Assembly: GCA_015063135.1 (NCBI GenBank)
Contig: SUTA01000003.1
Location: forward strand, 78,043-142,042
Reading direction: 5' to 3'
Length of the DNA: 64,000 bases
From: Thermoplasmata archaeon
GTDB taxonomy: Archaea > Thermoplasmatota > Thermoplasmata > Methanomassiliicoccales > Methanomethylophilaceae
Shown: positions 9,678 through 18,372 of the stretch, piece after piece
How positions within the stretch are numbered: the stretch's first letter is position 1
Layout: the number at the start of each line of letters is the position of its first letter
Made by a program: the position numbers and the translations under genes
The notes under the pieces: generated by a model
The model's input: the letters and a program-made list of their open reading frames with translations, nothing else
Told to the model about the DNA's origin: nothing
The model's database searches: none

Positions 9678-10937
9678 ATGGAATTCCTGCTAGAGCTCCT
9701 GGTCGCGCTGACCGTGCTGTTCATACTTGCGCGCCTGGGCTCGATGCTCTTCAGCCGTCTGGGGTTTCCGGGCCTCATAGGGGAGATCATCGTCGGCGTA
9801 ATAGTGGCCAATACGGCACTGGCCAAGTGGATTCACCTGGACTTTGGCAGCGACGATTCTGATATCTACACCGTGGTCTACGTTTTCTCGGAGCTAGGTG
9901 TGATATTCCTGCTGTTCTCGGTGGGGCTCGAGACCAAGGTCAAGGACCTATTGGGGGCCGGCAAGCCGGCCCTACTGGCGGCGGTGCTGGGAGTCATCCT
10001 CCCGTTCGTAGCCGGCATGGCCCTCGTCATGATGGCTAACGGCGAGATGCATGCGGCCATGTTCATGGGCGCGGCGATGGTCGCCACGTCCGTCGGCATC
10101 ACAGCGCGCATCATCAAGGACATGAAGCTCATGGATACGCGCGAGGCGCGCATCATCATAGGCGCGGCCGTCATCGACGACGTCCTGGGGATGATGGTCC
10201 TCGCGATGGTCAAGGGAATGTCCGAGGAAGGCGTTTCCGCTGTGGACATCGCCATCCTGGCCATTCAGGCAACCGCCTTCGTACTGGGGGTCATCCTGAT
10301 CTGCAAGTACGTCATGCCCAAGGTGTACGATTACTTCGACAAGTGCAAGAGGAAGATCGTCAGCGAGGGCAAGGTCCCCTGGTCCTTCAACAAGCTGATC
10401 ATGGCCGTCATCGTGTGCCTTTCCATGGCCGCTTTTGCCGAATTTATCGGCTTGGCAGCGATCATCGGGGCCTTCCTGGCCGGGATGCTCTTTGCGGACC
10501 ATGCATGGGAGTGGGACCTGGAGCACAAGATAGAGACCCTGACCACATTCTTCATCTCGTTCTTCTTCCTCAGCGTGGGAATGCAGGTGGACGTCAACGA
10601 CCTGATGAACGTCAGCGTCCTGATCATGGCAGTCATAGTCATCCTGCTGGCCTTGGTGACGAAGTTCATCGGATGCGGGTTCGGAGCCAAGCTCGGGGAC
10701 AAGGAATTGGACAAGACCGGAGTCCATATCATCGGAGTGGGTATGATGCCCAGGGGCGAGGTCGGTATCATCGTGGCATCCATCGGACTCGCGTCCGGCG
10801 TCCTGCCCTCCGACCTGTACGCGGTGGTGGTGCTGATGTCCGTCGCAACGACCATCATAGCTCCGCCCATACTGTCCAAGCTGTTCCGCAAGAAGTACGA
10901 GGAAGAGTACAAGATCCTGCCGGATGACAGGATCTGA
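9678..10937 (+). CDS. Na+/H+ antiporter, CPA2 (NapA/Kef) family
   Basis: A 419-residue membrane protein with 12-13 hydrophobic segments. It carries the adjacent-aspartate motif AAVIDDVLGM, the ion-binding signature of electrogenic CPA2 antiporters such as NapA; Kef-type systems usually lack one of these acids. The central LFSVGLETK and late MMPRGEVGIIVA segments are also family-typical. There is no C-terminal TrkA/RCK domain, which again favours NapA over KefB. It should exchange Na+ or K+ for protons across the cytoplasmic membrane. It is monocistronic, with its own TATA box and a hairpin terminator. It stops at TGA. Confidence 0.88.
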   Translation: MEFLLELLVALTVLFILARLGSMLFSRLGFPGLIGEIIVGVIVANTALAKWIHLDFGSDDSDIYTVVYVFSELGVIFLLFSVGLETKVKDLLGAGKPALLAAVLGVILPFVAGMALVMMANGEMHAAMFMGAAMVATSVGITARIIKDMKLMDTREARIIIGAAVIDDVLGMMVLAMVKGMSEEGVSAVDIAILAIQATAFVLGVILICKYVMPKVYDYFDKCKRKIVSEGKVPWSFNKLIMAVIVCLSMAAFAEFIGLAAIIGAFLAGMLFADHAWEWDLEHKIETLTTFFISFFFLSVGMQVDVNDLMNVSVLIMAVIVILLALVTKFIGCGFGAKLGDKELDKTGVHIIGVGMMPRGEVGIIVASIGLASGVLPSDLYAVVVLMSVATTIIAPPILSKLFRKKYEEEYKILPDDRI

Positions 10938-10970
10938 GCCTCGGCTATCAGGAATTAGATAAAAACAAAT

Positions 10971-10995
10971 CCGGGCGAGAGCCCGGTTTTATTTG
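10971..10995 (+). terminator. Hairpin terminator after the antiporter
   Basis: CCGGGC-GAGA-GCCCGG followed by TTTTATTT. It also lies just after the 3' end of the convergent Sec61-beta gene and could serve both. Confidence 0.6.
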
Positions 10996-11013
10996 GATTA
11001 CGGTTTGATAATG

Positions 11014-11178
11014 TCAGAGAGGCGCGATGGTGTTGAGCACCAGTACGACCGCGATGACGACGATTGCGATAGCGATGACGACCTTGGGTCCGATCCTGAC
11101 TCCCTTCTCGTTCTCGGTATCGAAGTACCTCATGAGTCCGGCGGACGACTGGAAGCCGCTGTCGTTTTTCTTTGCCAT
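11014..11178 (-). CDS. secG: Preprotein translocase subunit Sec61-beta (SecG in archaea)
   Basis: A 54-residue gene. The protein starts MAKKNDSGFQSSAGLMRYF, then a short soluble stretch with the family-typical GPKVVIAIAIVVIAVVLVL single membrane helix and the ending NTIAPL. This matches archaeal Sec61-beta: a cytosolic N-terminus with the GLMRYFD motif and one C-terminal tail anchor. It would join SecY and SecE in the protein-conducting channel. A clear TATA box lies 23-30 nt upstream. It stops at TGA. Confidence 0.9.
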   Translation of the reverse strand: MAKKNDSGFQSSAGLMRYFDTENEKGVRIGPKVVIAIAIVVIAVVLVLNTIAPL

Positions 11179-11200
11179 ACCAATCCGAATCAAGGGTCGA

Positions 11201-11208
11201 TATAAATA
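11201..11208 (-). promoter_or_regulatory. TATA box of secG
   Basis: TATTTATA on the minus strand, 23-30 nt before the start at 11178. Confidence 0.65.
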
Positions 11209-11319
11209 CTATTGCCCGCGCGGACAGATGCGCATTATAGGAGGGCGGGAAGGCACACACATCAGGGAACGGATCGAAATTGAGGTTCCGGGATATCTGG
11301 CTCATTGCACGGATGCCCC

Positions 11320-11362
11320 GGAGGGGAGGTGCCGCCCCCGCCAGTGAAGGCAGGGGGCGGAG
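11320..11362 (-). terminator. Probable terminator of the sbc operon
   Basis: On the minus strand a CCGCCCCC...GGGGGCGG stem lies shortly after the sbcC stop. Otherwise the 11179-11380 spacer holds only the secG promoter; I see no gene in it. Confidence 0.35.
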
Positions 11363-11380
11363 AAAATGGCAACCGATGGC

Positions 11381-14300
11381 TCAGACTTCGATGCTCAGGC
11401 TGCTGCCCCTCCCGTTGCTGGCCTTCTCGACCACTATCTTCCTGTCAATCTCCATCTTGAGGGCCTCGACATGGGAGATTATGCCGATGAGGCAGTCGCT
11501 GTCGCTCAGCTGGACCAGGACGTTGATCGCCTGCTTCAGGGCCTCGGGGTCGAGGGATCCGAATCCCTCGTCCACGAACAGCGTGTCGATCCTTATCCCG
11601 CCCTTCATGCATTGGATGGCATCGGAGAGGCCCAGCGCCAGCGACAGCGCCGCCTGGAAGGATTCCCCTCCGGAGAGGGTAGTCGAGGGCCTGCCTCTGC
11701 CGGTGTAATTGTCCAGGATCTCGATGTCCAGGCCGGATGCCTTGCGCTTATCCTCGGCTGTCTTGTTGATCCTCAGGACGAATCTCCCGTCGGTCATCTG
11801 GTTCAGGCGGATGTTGGCATGCCTCAGCACCCTGTTGAAGTGCATAGCCTGGATGTACGACTCGAAAGATTGGCGGGAGTCATTCTCGCCGCTGCAGATC
11901 TTCTGTAGCTCTACCAGGTCGCCACCCTCGGCATCCATCGTCTTCTTGTCGGCCAGAGCTTTTCTGAGCCTGTTGGCAGTCCCTTCGTTTGCCTGTGAGT
12001 ATCTGCGGATCCCCTCCAGCTTGGCTCTTGCTCCGGCCAGCATGGCCTCGCATTCCGCAAGGGACTCCTCCTCTTCGGCGGTATCAACGCGGGACTTCCC
12101 CTCCGTCTTGGCCGAGAGTTCCGTTTTAAGGGCCTCAAGGGCGCTGATGCGGAGGTTGTACGCATCCACATCCTTACGAAGGGCCTCAAGTGCATCCTCC
12201 TTGGATAGGACATCCTGGCACTGCTCCTCGGTCAGACCTTCTGCGTCGAGGGCCTCCATGAGCCTATGCGATGCGGCTGCAGCGGCATCATTGGCTGCGA
12301 CGAAATCGCTCTCCGTCTTCTCCAAGACGGCCTTAGCGGATGCCAGGCCCTTCTCATTGCTGGAAATCTTCAATTCCAACGTTCCGATTTCGGCCTCGAC
12401 CTGTTCCAGCTCTTTCCTGAGGGTCTCGGAGCGGGTACTCAGCTCTTCTGCCGAAACGGTTTCCGTCCCCTCGGAAAGGGATTTGATCGTGGCCTCCATC
12501 GCAGACTTATTCGCGTTTAGTTCGGAGAGCTTCTTCTGCAGCCTCTCTCTCCTATTGGCGATCTCATTGCGGACGGCGTCCCTGGTCTTGAACCCATCAT
12601 CTATCGCTTTGAGGCGGGCGTTCACCGCTTCCAGTTCCTGGAACCTCTCCTGGAGCCTCGCGGTCGTAGCATCGTTGGACTCCGTGGCTGCGAGGATGGC
12701 TTCGGCGCTCGGGTCTGAAAGTCCCGCTTCGTTAAGTTTCACGGCCAGGACAGCATCGGCCTCGCTGAGTCTTTTCCTGAGCTGGTCCAGTTCGCTGAGG
12801 GATTCTTCCACTCTCTCCTTCAGCCCCTCATTGGAATTTGCCATGGCATCGAGCTGTTCGCGGGTCATGACCTCCTTGGTCAGGGGCGCGAGATTCGGGT
12901 GCACCTTGGATCCGCAGACGGGGCAGGCCTCGCCCTCCTTGAGCCTGGATGCGAGGATGCCTGCCTGCTCGCTGTAGAATTTGTCCTCCTCCAGTCTGTA
13001 GTGGTCCCTGGCGGCACTCAGGTCCGCGCGCAGGGTGTTGTTCCTGCTCTCGGCTTCCGCAACATCGCGGCGGGCCTTCTCGGCATCGGATGCGGCAGCT
13101 TTCGACTCTCTTAGGGCCTCGGATCTCTGCCTGCAGGCTGCGAGTTCCGCCCTCACGGCCTCTATCTCCCCTCTGGCGGAGTTATTGGCCTCGAGGTATC
13201 TTCTCTCATCCTCGCTCTCCCTCTCGTTTTTGCTGTACTCGTCGTTGCACGCCTCGAGGGCCTTGCCAGTGGATTCGATGTCGGATTCCGTTTTCTGGAG
13301 GACCTTGCGGGCCTCGTCCACCTTGGCCGCGGCGGCCATGGCAGCCTCATTCAAGGCAATGGCGCTATTGATTCCATCGCGCTTGTCCGAGAGCTCCTGG
13401 AGCTTCGGCTTCTCCACTTCCAAGGCGACGGAGGCATTCTCGTACTCGGCTAATTTGGCTGTGGCCTCGGAATGTTCTTTCTCCGCTTTCTGGAGCTGCT
13501 GCCTAGCGGTCCGGGCCGAGGAGAGGGGGTCTTTGAGGTTCTTGCTTATCCTGTCGATGAGATCGTACTCCGCCGCTTTGGCTGTTATCTCGTCCTTTCT
13601 GGATGATAGCGCTTCCAACTCCTCCATGGTCTTCTCGAGAGAGTCGAGGTCACGGTTGATGGATTCTCCTCTGGACTTTGTGTCCAGGATGGCTTTCTGG
13701 GAGATCTCGAGATCGCCGATCTCTTTTCCCGCTCTATCGGCCTCGCCCTGCATCCTGCCGGCTTCAAGCTCTAAGGCTTTCAGGATGTCCTCGGCGTACA
13801 TGGGGGACATCTTGCCCTCTAGGTCTCCGCGGTAGGGGCTGGCTTCGTCCAGATGGACTTCGGAGATGGCATCATTCATGGCGCTGTCTATCATCTCGTA
13901 CCTGTTCTTCTGGTCCTTGACCATCTCATAGAGCGCAGCCTCCATCTGCCTCACCGGCTCGGTTTTGAAAATCGCCCTGAGGACCTCTTTGCGGTCCTTG
14001 GAATCGGCGGTGAGGATCCTCCTGAACTCGCCCTGCGCCAGCATGGCGACCTGGCCCCACTGCTTCTGATCGATACCGAGGATTTCGTGGACCCAGGCAT
14101 CGACCTCGCCCTTCTTGGTGGCGGCCCTCCTGCCGCCGTCGAGGGATATCATCTCGCACTCGGGCGGAGCCTCCTTGGTGCCCTTGCCCCTGAGCTTGGC
14201 GACATCCTGCCTGGGCTTCCTGGTTATCCTGTACTTCTTGCCATCGTGCTCAAAGTCCAGAACAACGGCCGTGGGGGTCGATGCATCCGCGAAGTGGCTC

Positions 14301-14497
14301 CTGATGTTCCTCTCCTCGCGGTCGCCGTTGAGGTTGCCGAAGAGAGCGTAGGTGATGGCGTCAAAGACCGTGGTCTTCCCCGCACCGGTGTCGCCGGTGA
14401 TGAGGAACAGCCCCTTTCCACCGAAGTCCTCGAAGTCTATGTCAACCTTGTCTGCATACGGGCCGAAGGCGGTCATGGTGAGCCTGAGGGGTTTCAC
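11381..14497 (-). CDS. sbcC: Nuclease complex ATPase SbcC (Rad50 homologue)
   Basis: SMC-like ATPase that works with SbcD in DNA double-strand-break and hairpin processing. The 1038-residue protein has an N-terminal Walker A in TGDTGAGKTTVFD, long coiled-coil arms rich in Glu/Lys/Ala, a zinc-hook CPVCG near residue 505-525, and a C-terminal ABC signature LSGGESFQA with Walker B LFVDEGFGSLD. The layout and LAQGEFRRIL motif match bacterial SbcC more than archaeal Rad50. The start is GTG, overlapping the sbcD stop as GTGA. In all 1038 codons I found no CGA although Arg is frequent. It stops at TGA. Confidence 0.93.
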   Translation of the reverse strand: MKPLRLTMTAFGPYADKVDIDFEDFGGKGLFLITGDTGAGKTTVFDAITYALFGNLNGDREERNIRSHFADASTPTAVVLDFEHDGKKYRITRKPRQDVAKLRGKGTKEAPPECEMISLDGGRRAATKKGEVDAWVHEILGIDQKQWGQVAMLAQGEFRRILTADSKDRKEVLRAIFKTEPVRQMEAALYEMVKDQKNRYEMIDSAMNDAISEVHLDEASPYRGDLEGKMSPMYAEDILKALELEAGRMQGEADRAGKEIGDLEISQKAILDTKSRGESINRDLDSLEKTMEELEALSSRKDEITAKAAEYDLIDRISKNLKDPLSSARTARQQLQKAEKEHSEATAKLAEYENASVALEVEKPKLQELSDKRDGINSAIALNEAAMAAAAKVDEARKVLQKTESDIESTGKALEACNDEYSKNERESEDERRYLEANNSARGEIEAVRAELAACRQRSEALRESKAAASDAEKARRDVAEAESRNNTLRADLSAARDHYRLEEDKFYSEQAGILASRLKEGEACPVCGSKVHPNLAPLTKEVMTREQLDAMANSNEGLKERVEESLSELDQLRKRLSEADAVLAVKLNEAGLSDPSAEAILAATESNDATTARLQERFQELEAVNARLKAIDDGFKTRDAVRNEIANRRERLQKKLSELNANKSAMEATIKSLSEGTETVSAEELSTRSETLRKELEQVEAEIGTLELKISSNEKGLASAKAVLEKTESDFVAANDAAAAASHRLMEALDAEGLTEEQCQDVLSKEDALEALRKDVDAYNLRISALEALKTELSAKTEGKSRVDTAEEEESLAECEAMLAGARAKLEGIRRYSQANEGTANRLRKALADKKTMDAEGGDLVELQKICSGENDSRQSFESYIQAMHFNRVLRHANIRLNQMTDGRFVLRINKTAEDKRKASGLDIEILDNYTGRGRPSTTLSGGESFQAALSLALGLSDAIQCMKGGIRIDTLFVDEGFGSLDPEALKQAINVLVQLSDSDCLIGIISHVEALKMEIDRKIVVEKASNGRGSSLSIEV

Positions 14498-15627
14498 AAT
14501 ACCACCCCGTTCTCGTCGATGACCTTCTCTAGCGTGCGGCGCTGGTTATCCGTCAGGGGATTGCCGGTGTGCATCTCGAAGAACTGCTCGAACGCCTCCA
14601 AGGGCGATCCGAAGTCCTTCTCTTCCTCGCCGATCACAACGGCCGAACCGCTGGTGGGGGCGATGCGTCTGATGCTGACGATGTTGGGGAACACCTGCCT
14701 GGCCTTCGCCATGGCATCCATCTCGTCGTCCGTCATCTCGATGTAGATGTAATCTTCGCGCCACTCGGCGTTCCTGTTGCTGTCGAGGAGCTGCATCAGG
14801 GGCCCCCTTAGGACCCTCATGTCCCTCAGGGGTTTGATGGGGATCTCCTCCGTCGAGACGCCCGATGCGTCGATGGTTACCAGCACCGCGCATTTGTGAT
14901 CGTCGGCCTCGGAGCTCGAGTACTTCAGCGGGGTGCCGCTGTACACCACGGCGTCCCTGCCCATGTGCTGATGGGAGTGGATGTGCCCCAGGGCGACGTA
15001 GTCGAAACCGTCGAAGGCTGTGTAGCTGACGTTCTCGGTGCCGCCGACGTACACCTTCTCGGAGCCGCGGGTCTCGGGGCCTCCGCTGTTCCCCGTGACG
15101 AACTGGTGCGTCACGAGGATCCTCTTGTGGCCGTCGACGAACTCGGAGTGGGCTATGGCTGCCCTGACTGCGCTCTCGTAATCCGTGATGGACTCATCCT
15201 GGAAAGCCTTGCGCGCATGGACGGGCTTGATGAACGGGAGGAGGTAGATGTCCACGGGGACGTCCCCGTCCTGGCGGGAGTACCTGACCGCTTCCCCGGT
15301 GAAGACGCCGACGATGTGGATGCCCCTGGTCGAGAAGAAGTCCTTGGCGTACTCGAGCCTGGTATCCGAATCGTGATTTCCCGCTATGACGTAGGTCTCA
15401 AGGTCGTTGTCCGCCAGGGCGACGAAGAGGCCGTCTAGGAGCTTCGTGGTCTCCTGGGAAGCGCTGTTGCCGTCATCCAGGATGTCCCCGGCGATGATCA
15501 CCCCGTCGACCTTCTTCTCCACTGCGATCCTGACGATCTCGTCGATCATGTGCTTCTGGTCCTCGGCCAGGTTCCTGTCCCCCAGCCTGATGCCGAGGTG
15601 GAGGTCGGAAACATGGAGGAACCTCAT
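14494..15627 (-). CDS. sbcD: Nuclease subunit SbcD (Mre11 homologue)
   Basis: Calcineurin-like metallophosphoesterase of 377 residues with the canonical metal-binding motifs in order: SDLHLG, GDILDD, GNHDSD and, further on, a GHIHSHQ site. The C-terminal part is the SbcD capping region. It forms the nuclease partner of SbcC. Its ATG overlaps the preceding HTH gene (CGATGA at 15624-15629) and its TGA overlaps the sbcC GTG, so the three genes form one tightly coupled operon. Confidence 0.93.
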   Translation of the reverse strand: MRFLHVSDLHLGIRLGDRNLAEDQKHMIDEIVRIAVEKKVDGVIIAGDILDDGNSASQETTKLLDGLFVALADNDLETYVIAGNHDSDTRLEYAKDFFSTRGIHIVGVFTGEAVRYSRQDGDVPVDIYLLPFIKPVHARKAFQDESITDYESAVRAAIAHSEFVDGHKRILVTHQFVTGNSGGPETRGSEKVYVGGTENVSYTAFDGFDYVALGHIHSHQHMGRDAVVYSGTPLKYSSSEADDHKCAVLVTIDASGVSTEEIPIKPLRDMRVLRGPLMQLLDSNRNAEWREDYIYIEMTDDEMDAMAKARQVFPNIVSIRRIAPTSGSAVVIGEEEKDFGSPLEAFEQFFEMHTGNPLTDNQRRTLEKVIDENGVVL

Positions 15628-16214
15628 CGGAGGTCACCTCCCAAGGGGTGGTGGCCGGAGCTCTTGCGCTCGACACCATCGTAGTACGAGACCTCGTAGA
15701 AAAGGTCCTTGCAGGGGACGATATCGTCTATGATGAAGAATCCCTTGGATTCCTTGTGCTTGTACTCCCCGATGGGGTACAGCTCCCCGGATACCTTCAT
15801 CGAGAGGATCAGGTTGTAACGGGGATCGAACCCCCCTTCGAAGACCACCATTGTTTTCCCGTCCTTGGTGACGGAGATGGTCTTGATGTCACCGTCCCTC
15901 CATTCGTTGGACGCAGTGGGCGGGGCAGGCCTGTAGGTGGCTATGGGCCTTTTCGAGTTGTTGGTGAAGTGGGCATTGCTGTCTTTCCTCATCGATACCA
16001 GCCTTACGCGGGCATCGTTTCCGTCGACGTCCTCTGCGGAGATATAGTCGAAATACATTGCGATGTGCTCCGGGATGCTGTCCCTCCTTTCGGACTCGTA
16101 GTACTCTATGTACCTGTAGAGGGTCGGCCTGGAGATGCCGAAGGCATCAGCCAGATCGGAGATGGAGAGCTTCTTCTTGATGGTCTCCCCCAGATTCGAT
16201 GTGCTGTGCTCCAT
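15627..16214 (-). CDS. HTH regulator in the sbcDC operon, ends at CGA (or next-codon TGA)
   Basis: About 195 residues. The N-terminus ETIKKKLSISDLADAFGISR with PTLYRYIEYY is a helix-turn-helix of the Hin/resolvase or AraC-like kind, followed by a region I do not recognise (VFEGGFDPRYNL, then a C-terminal part with FFIIDDIVPCKDLFYEVSY). As first gene of the sbc operon it may control the operon or act with the nuclease. The start at 16214 is set by a TATATATA box 23-30 nt upstream; a longer frame would begin inside that box. The last codons are CTC CGA TGA. If CGA terminates, the overlap with sbcD is CGATG, the exact analogue of TGATG. Confidence 0.7.
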
Positions 16215-16236
16215 GCATGTTGATATGATTTTATGA

Positions 16237-16244
16237 TATATATA
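16237..16244 (-). promoter_or_regulatory. TATA box of the sbc operon
   Basis: TATATATA 23-30 nt before the HTH gene start at 16214. Confidence 0.65.
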
Positions 16245-16246
16245 CA

Positions 16247-16261
16247 TTACAATTTTTGTAA
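16247..16261. promoter_or_regulatory. Candidate operator: TTACAA-TTT-TTGTAA palindrome
   Basis: A perfect 15-bp inverted repeat immediately upstream of the sbc-operon TATA box. The same half-site TTGTAA recurs at 16269-16274 and 16301-16306, the last paired with TTACA at 16312-16316. Position and repetition suggest a regulator site, possibly for the HTH protein itself; this is inference. Confidence 0.45.
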
Positions 16262-16318
16262 AAAATAATTGTAAAATTGGAAAGGGTTTGAGAAGTATGA
16301 TTGTAATTTATTTACACA

Positions 16319-17182
16319 TCATACCATCTTTATCCTGGAGCCGAGCTCGATGAAATGATCTGCATTCCAGCGGTCGAAGTCCCTGCTGCCCGAGAGGACG
16401 AAAGACCTCACATCCTCTCTGGCGGAATCGTAGTCAATCTCCTCGAAGCGGTCGCGTAGGATGCGCTGAAGGGTATCGTAGTCGAGCTCTTCGCTCTCGG
16501 AAAGGCGACCGTCCCTGACGAGATTGGACTTCAGGAATTCCTTATTGAGTGAGATGCCATTGTTCACGTACCATTCGAAGTCGAAGAGGTCGCGTCCCTT
16601 GAACCTCTTTCCCCAGTGCCTGCATATGGTGGCGGATGTCTTGCCGGCGAAGAGCGTATGGATATTCATAAGCGTGGCTGGATAGCAGAACGGGACCCCC
16701 TTATAGACGTGCTCCACTTGGAACCCGTCCGGGGTGTCGGTGTCCACATCCATCTTTATGCGTAGCAGTGTGTCGGGATGGATGAGCCTCATCTCATCAT
16801 CGGAGGCTCCGAACTGCTTGAGGATGTCGCGGAGGTTGCCCTTCATCATGCATCCGGTGATATTGCCGCCCTCGACCTCCCTGATCATGGGGTGCACATC
16901 GAGGCCGTGGGATCCGAACTCGTTCTCTATGTACGGTGCGTACTTCCTGATGTCGAACGATGCTCCGGGGTCCGTGAGTCCAAAGTCCAGGTCCTCCGAG
17001 AAGCGGTCCAGCCCATGGAATATGCGGAGGCAGGTGCCTCCCTGGAACGCTGCCACATCGAAAAATCCGCCGCGGGACAGGCCGCACAGTGCGATCTCCT
17101 GGGAGATTTCCCTGGCTGCATTGATCAGGCTCACTGTGTCCCGGGGTCTGCCCTCCATCAGGCTCTTCAGAGGGGTTATCAG
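16319..17182 (-). CDS. abiEii: AbiEii/AbiGii-family nucleotidyltransferase toxin
   Basis: Toxin half of an AbiE-type (type IV) toxin-antitoxin or phage-defence pair. Family motifs are visible: the CGLSRGGFFDVAAFQGGTCL stretch, the nucleotidyltransferase core RIFHGLDRFSEDLDFGL, and further conserved parts around LLRIKMDVD and KGRDLFDFEWY. The frame is open to 17230, but an in-frame CGA lies at 17207-17209 and the residues before it do not look like the family. I favour CTG at 17182, which overlaps the antitoxin stop as CTGA with a G-rich Shine-Dalgarno-like run before it; ATG at 17158 is the alternative. It stops at TGA. Confidence 0.85.
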   Translation of the reverse strand: MITPLKSLMEGRPRDTVSLINAAREISQEIALCGLSRGGFFDVAAFQGGTCLRIFHGLDRFSEDLDFGLTDPGASFDIRKYAPYIENEFGSHGLDVHPMIREVEGGNITGCMMKGNLRDILKQFGASDDEMRLIHPDTLLRIKMDVDTDTPDGFQVEHVYKGVPFCYPATLMNIHTLFAGKTSATICRHWGKRFKGRDLFDFEWYVNNGISLNKEFLKSNLVRDGRLSESEELDYDTLQRILRDRFEEIDYDSAREDVRSFVLSGSRDFDRWNADHFIELGSRIKMV

Positions 17183-17766
17183 CTGGCATCCCCCCTGACG
17201 AGGCGGTCGAGCATGGTGACATTCCTGCACTTGTACGATTGGTTCAGTTCCGATAGTGTCTGTCTGTCGAGATCGTCCAAGGCGTCATCGAATACGCGGA
17301 GGTCATCGAACATCAGGGTCTCGAACTCGGACCTGCTAGCGCACGGCGGGAGCTTGTAGAGCTTGTCGCAAAGGGCCTTCTCCCGGCAGGCGATGCTGAT
17401 GTTGTATCCGTCCACGTTCTCGTATGCGACTCCCAAATTGAATACACTTGCCGGGACATCCGTATAATAATAGGTGCAGAAATCGGTGTCGAACGCCTTA
17501 TCGCGGCGCTTGTTGTATGTGGCACAGGTGATGTTCTTGGCTGCTTCCGGGATCAGTCCGTAGAGCGATAGGGCGAAGTCGAACGATATGTACGACGGGC
17601 CGTAGATTGCCTGTGCCAGCGACATAGGCGACATATTCGGATCGTCGCAGTACAGGTTCCTCTTGAGCCTGATGTACTTCCCCTTCTTGGCGTCTCTGGC
17701 GAGCTTCAGGCGGGGCTGCTCGTAGGACTCCATCGTGTCGATTATCATCTCTCCCGTCATTATCAT
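17179..17766 (-). CDS. abiEi: AbiEi-type antitoxin / transcriptional regulator
   Basis: Partner of the AbiEii toxin. Near the N-terminus KLARDAKKGKYIRLKRNLYCD is the degenerate winged-helix end typical of AbiEi-like regulators, followed by GPSYISFDFALSLYGLIPE, a conserved part of the family. AbiEi proteins bind the operon promoter and neutralise the toxin. The start is set at 17766 by a GGAG ribosome-binding site and a TATAAC box (17791-17796, minus strand); ATG 17760 is nearly equivalent. A longer frame from 17814 contains an in-frame CGA and is rejected. It stops at TGA and overlaps the toxin start. Confidence 0.8.
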   Translation of the reverse strand: MIMTGEMIIDTMESYEQPRLKLARDAKKGKYIRLKRNLYCDDPNMSPMSLAQAIYGPSYISFDFALSLYGLIPEAAKNITCATYNKRRDKAFDTDFCTYYYTDVPASVFNLGVAYENVDGYNISIACREKALCDKLYKLPPCASRSEFETLMFDDLRVFDDALDDLDRQTLSELNQSYKCRNVTMLDRLVRGDAS

Positions 17767-17866
17767 AATTCTCCAGATATTATCATGGCATATAACCATA
17801 TCGACTCGTGACACGCCGCCAGGCCAACAGGCCCGTGGGCTCCTTCCGCGCCGGTACTGCCAACCG

Positions 17867-17875
17867 TTATAAATT
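17867..17875 (+). promoter_or_regulatory. TATA box of superoxide reductase gene
   Basis: TTATAAATT 32-40 nt before the ATG; GAGGT at 17895-17899 is a plausible ribosome-binding site. Confidence 0.55.
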
Positions 17876-17906
17876 CCAGAATCAATCCAGGCGCGAGGTA
17901 AGCATC

Positions 17907-18281
17907 ATGCCAAAGATCTACAAATGTTCCAAATGCAGCACCGCCGTCGAGATCGTCTTCGAGGACTGCTGCATCCCCACCTGCTGCGGGGCCCCCATGG
18001 TCCTCGTCGAGCCCAAGACCGAGGACTTCGTCAAGGAGAAGCACGTCCCCTACATCGAGAAGCAGGCCGGCGGAGTGCTGGTGAAGGTCGGCAAGGAGAC
18101 CGCCCACCCCATGGTCGAGGACCATTACATCGTCTACATCCAGATTTGCGCGGACGGGGTCATCATGAGGAAGTACCTCAAGCCCGGCGACGCGCCCGAG
18201 GCGTTCTTCAAGACCGATGCGTCCAAGATTGTGGCCGTCGAGTACTGCAACAAGCACGGTCTCTGGAAGTCCAACCAGCGA
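17907..18281 (+). CDS. Desulfoferrodoxin-type superoxide reductase, ends at CGA
   Basis: Reduces superoxide to hydrogen peroxide in the cytoplasm of anaerobes. The N-terminal desulforedoxin iron site is present (Cys7 and Cys10 in YKCSKC, and the Cys pair in TCCGAPM). The catalytic iron ligands follow as KEKHVPYIE, TAHPMVEDHY and the C-terminal YCNKHGLWK. The codon three residues after this motif is CGA (18279-18281), giving 124 residues, the normal class II length. With CGA read as Arg the protein would extend 22 residues through its own terminator hairpin and across the TATA box of the next gene. Confidence 0.9.
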
Positions 18282-18285
18282 TCCC

Positions 18286-18325
18286 GGGGCCGGGGGACCC
18301 GGCCCCTCAAACCGCTTTTTCTTCG
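18286..18325 (+). terminator. Terminator of superoxide reductase gene
   Basis: A 9-bp perfect stem (GGGGCCGGG / CCCGGCCCC, 18286-18306) then two T-rich runs, starting 5 nt after the CGA stop. Confidence 0.65.
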
Positions 18326-18329
18326 TTTT

Positions 18330-18335
18330 TTTATA
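18330..18335 (+). promoter_or_regulatory. TATA box of the coiled-coil gene
   Basis: TTTATA in a T-run, about 38 nt before the ATG at 18373, with GGAAGG at 18361-18366 as ribosome-binding site. Confidence 0.5.
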
Positions 18336-18372
18336 CAACGTCGATGATTCCCCTGGCATAGGAAGGTTCACC

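Noticed and set aside
16215..16247. Upstream start of the HTH gene at 16247
   Set aside because: It would place the start within the TATATATA promoter element.
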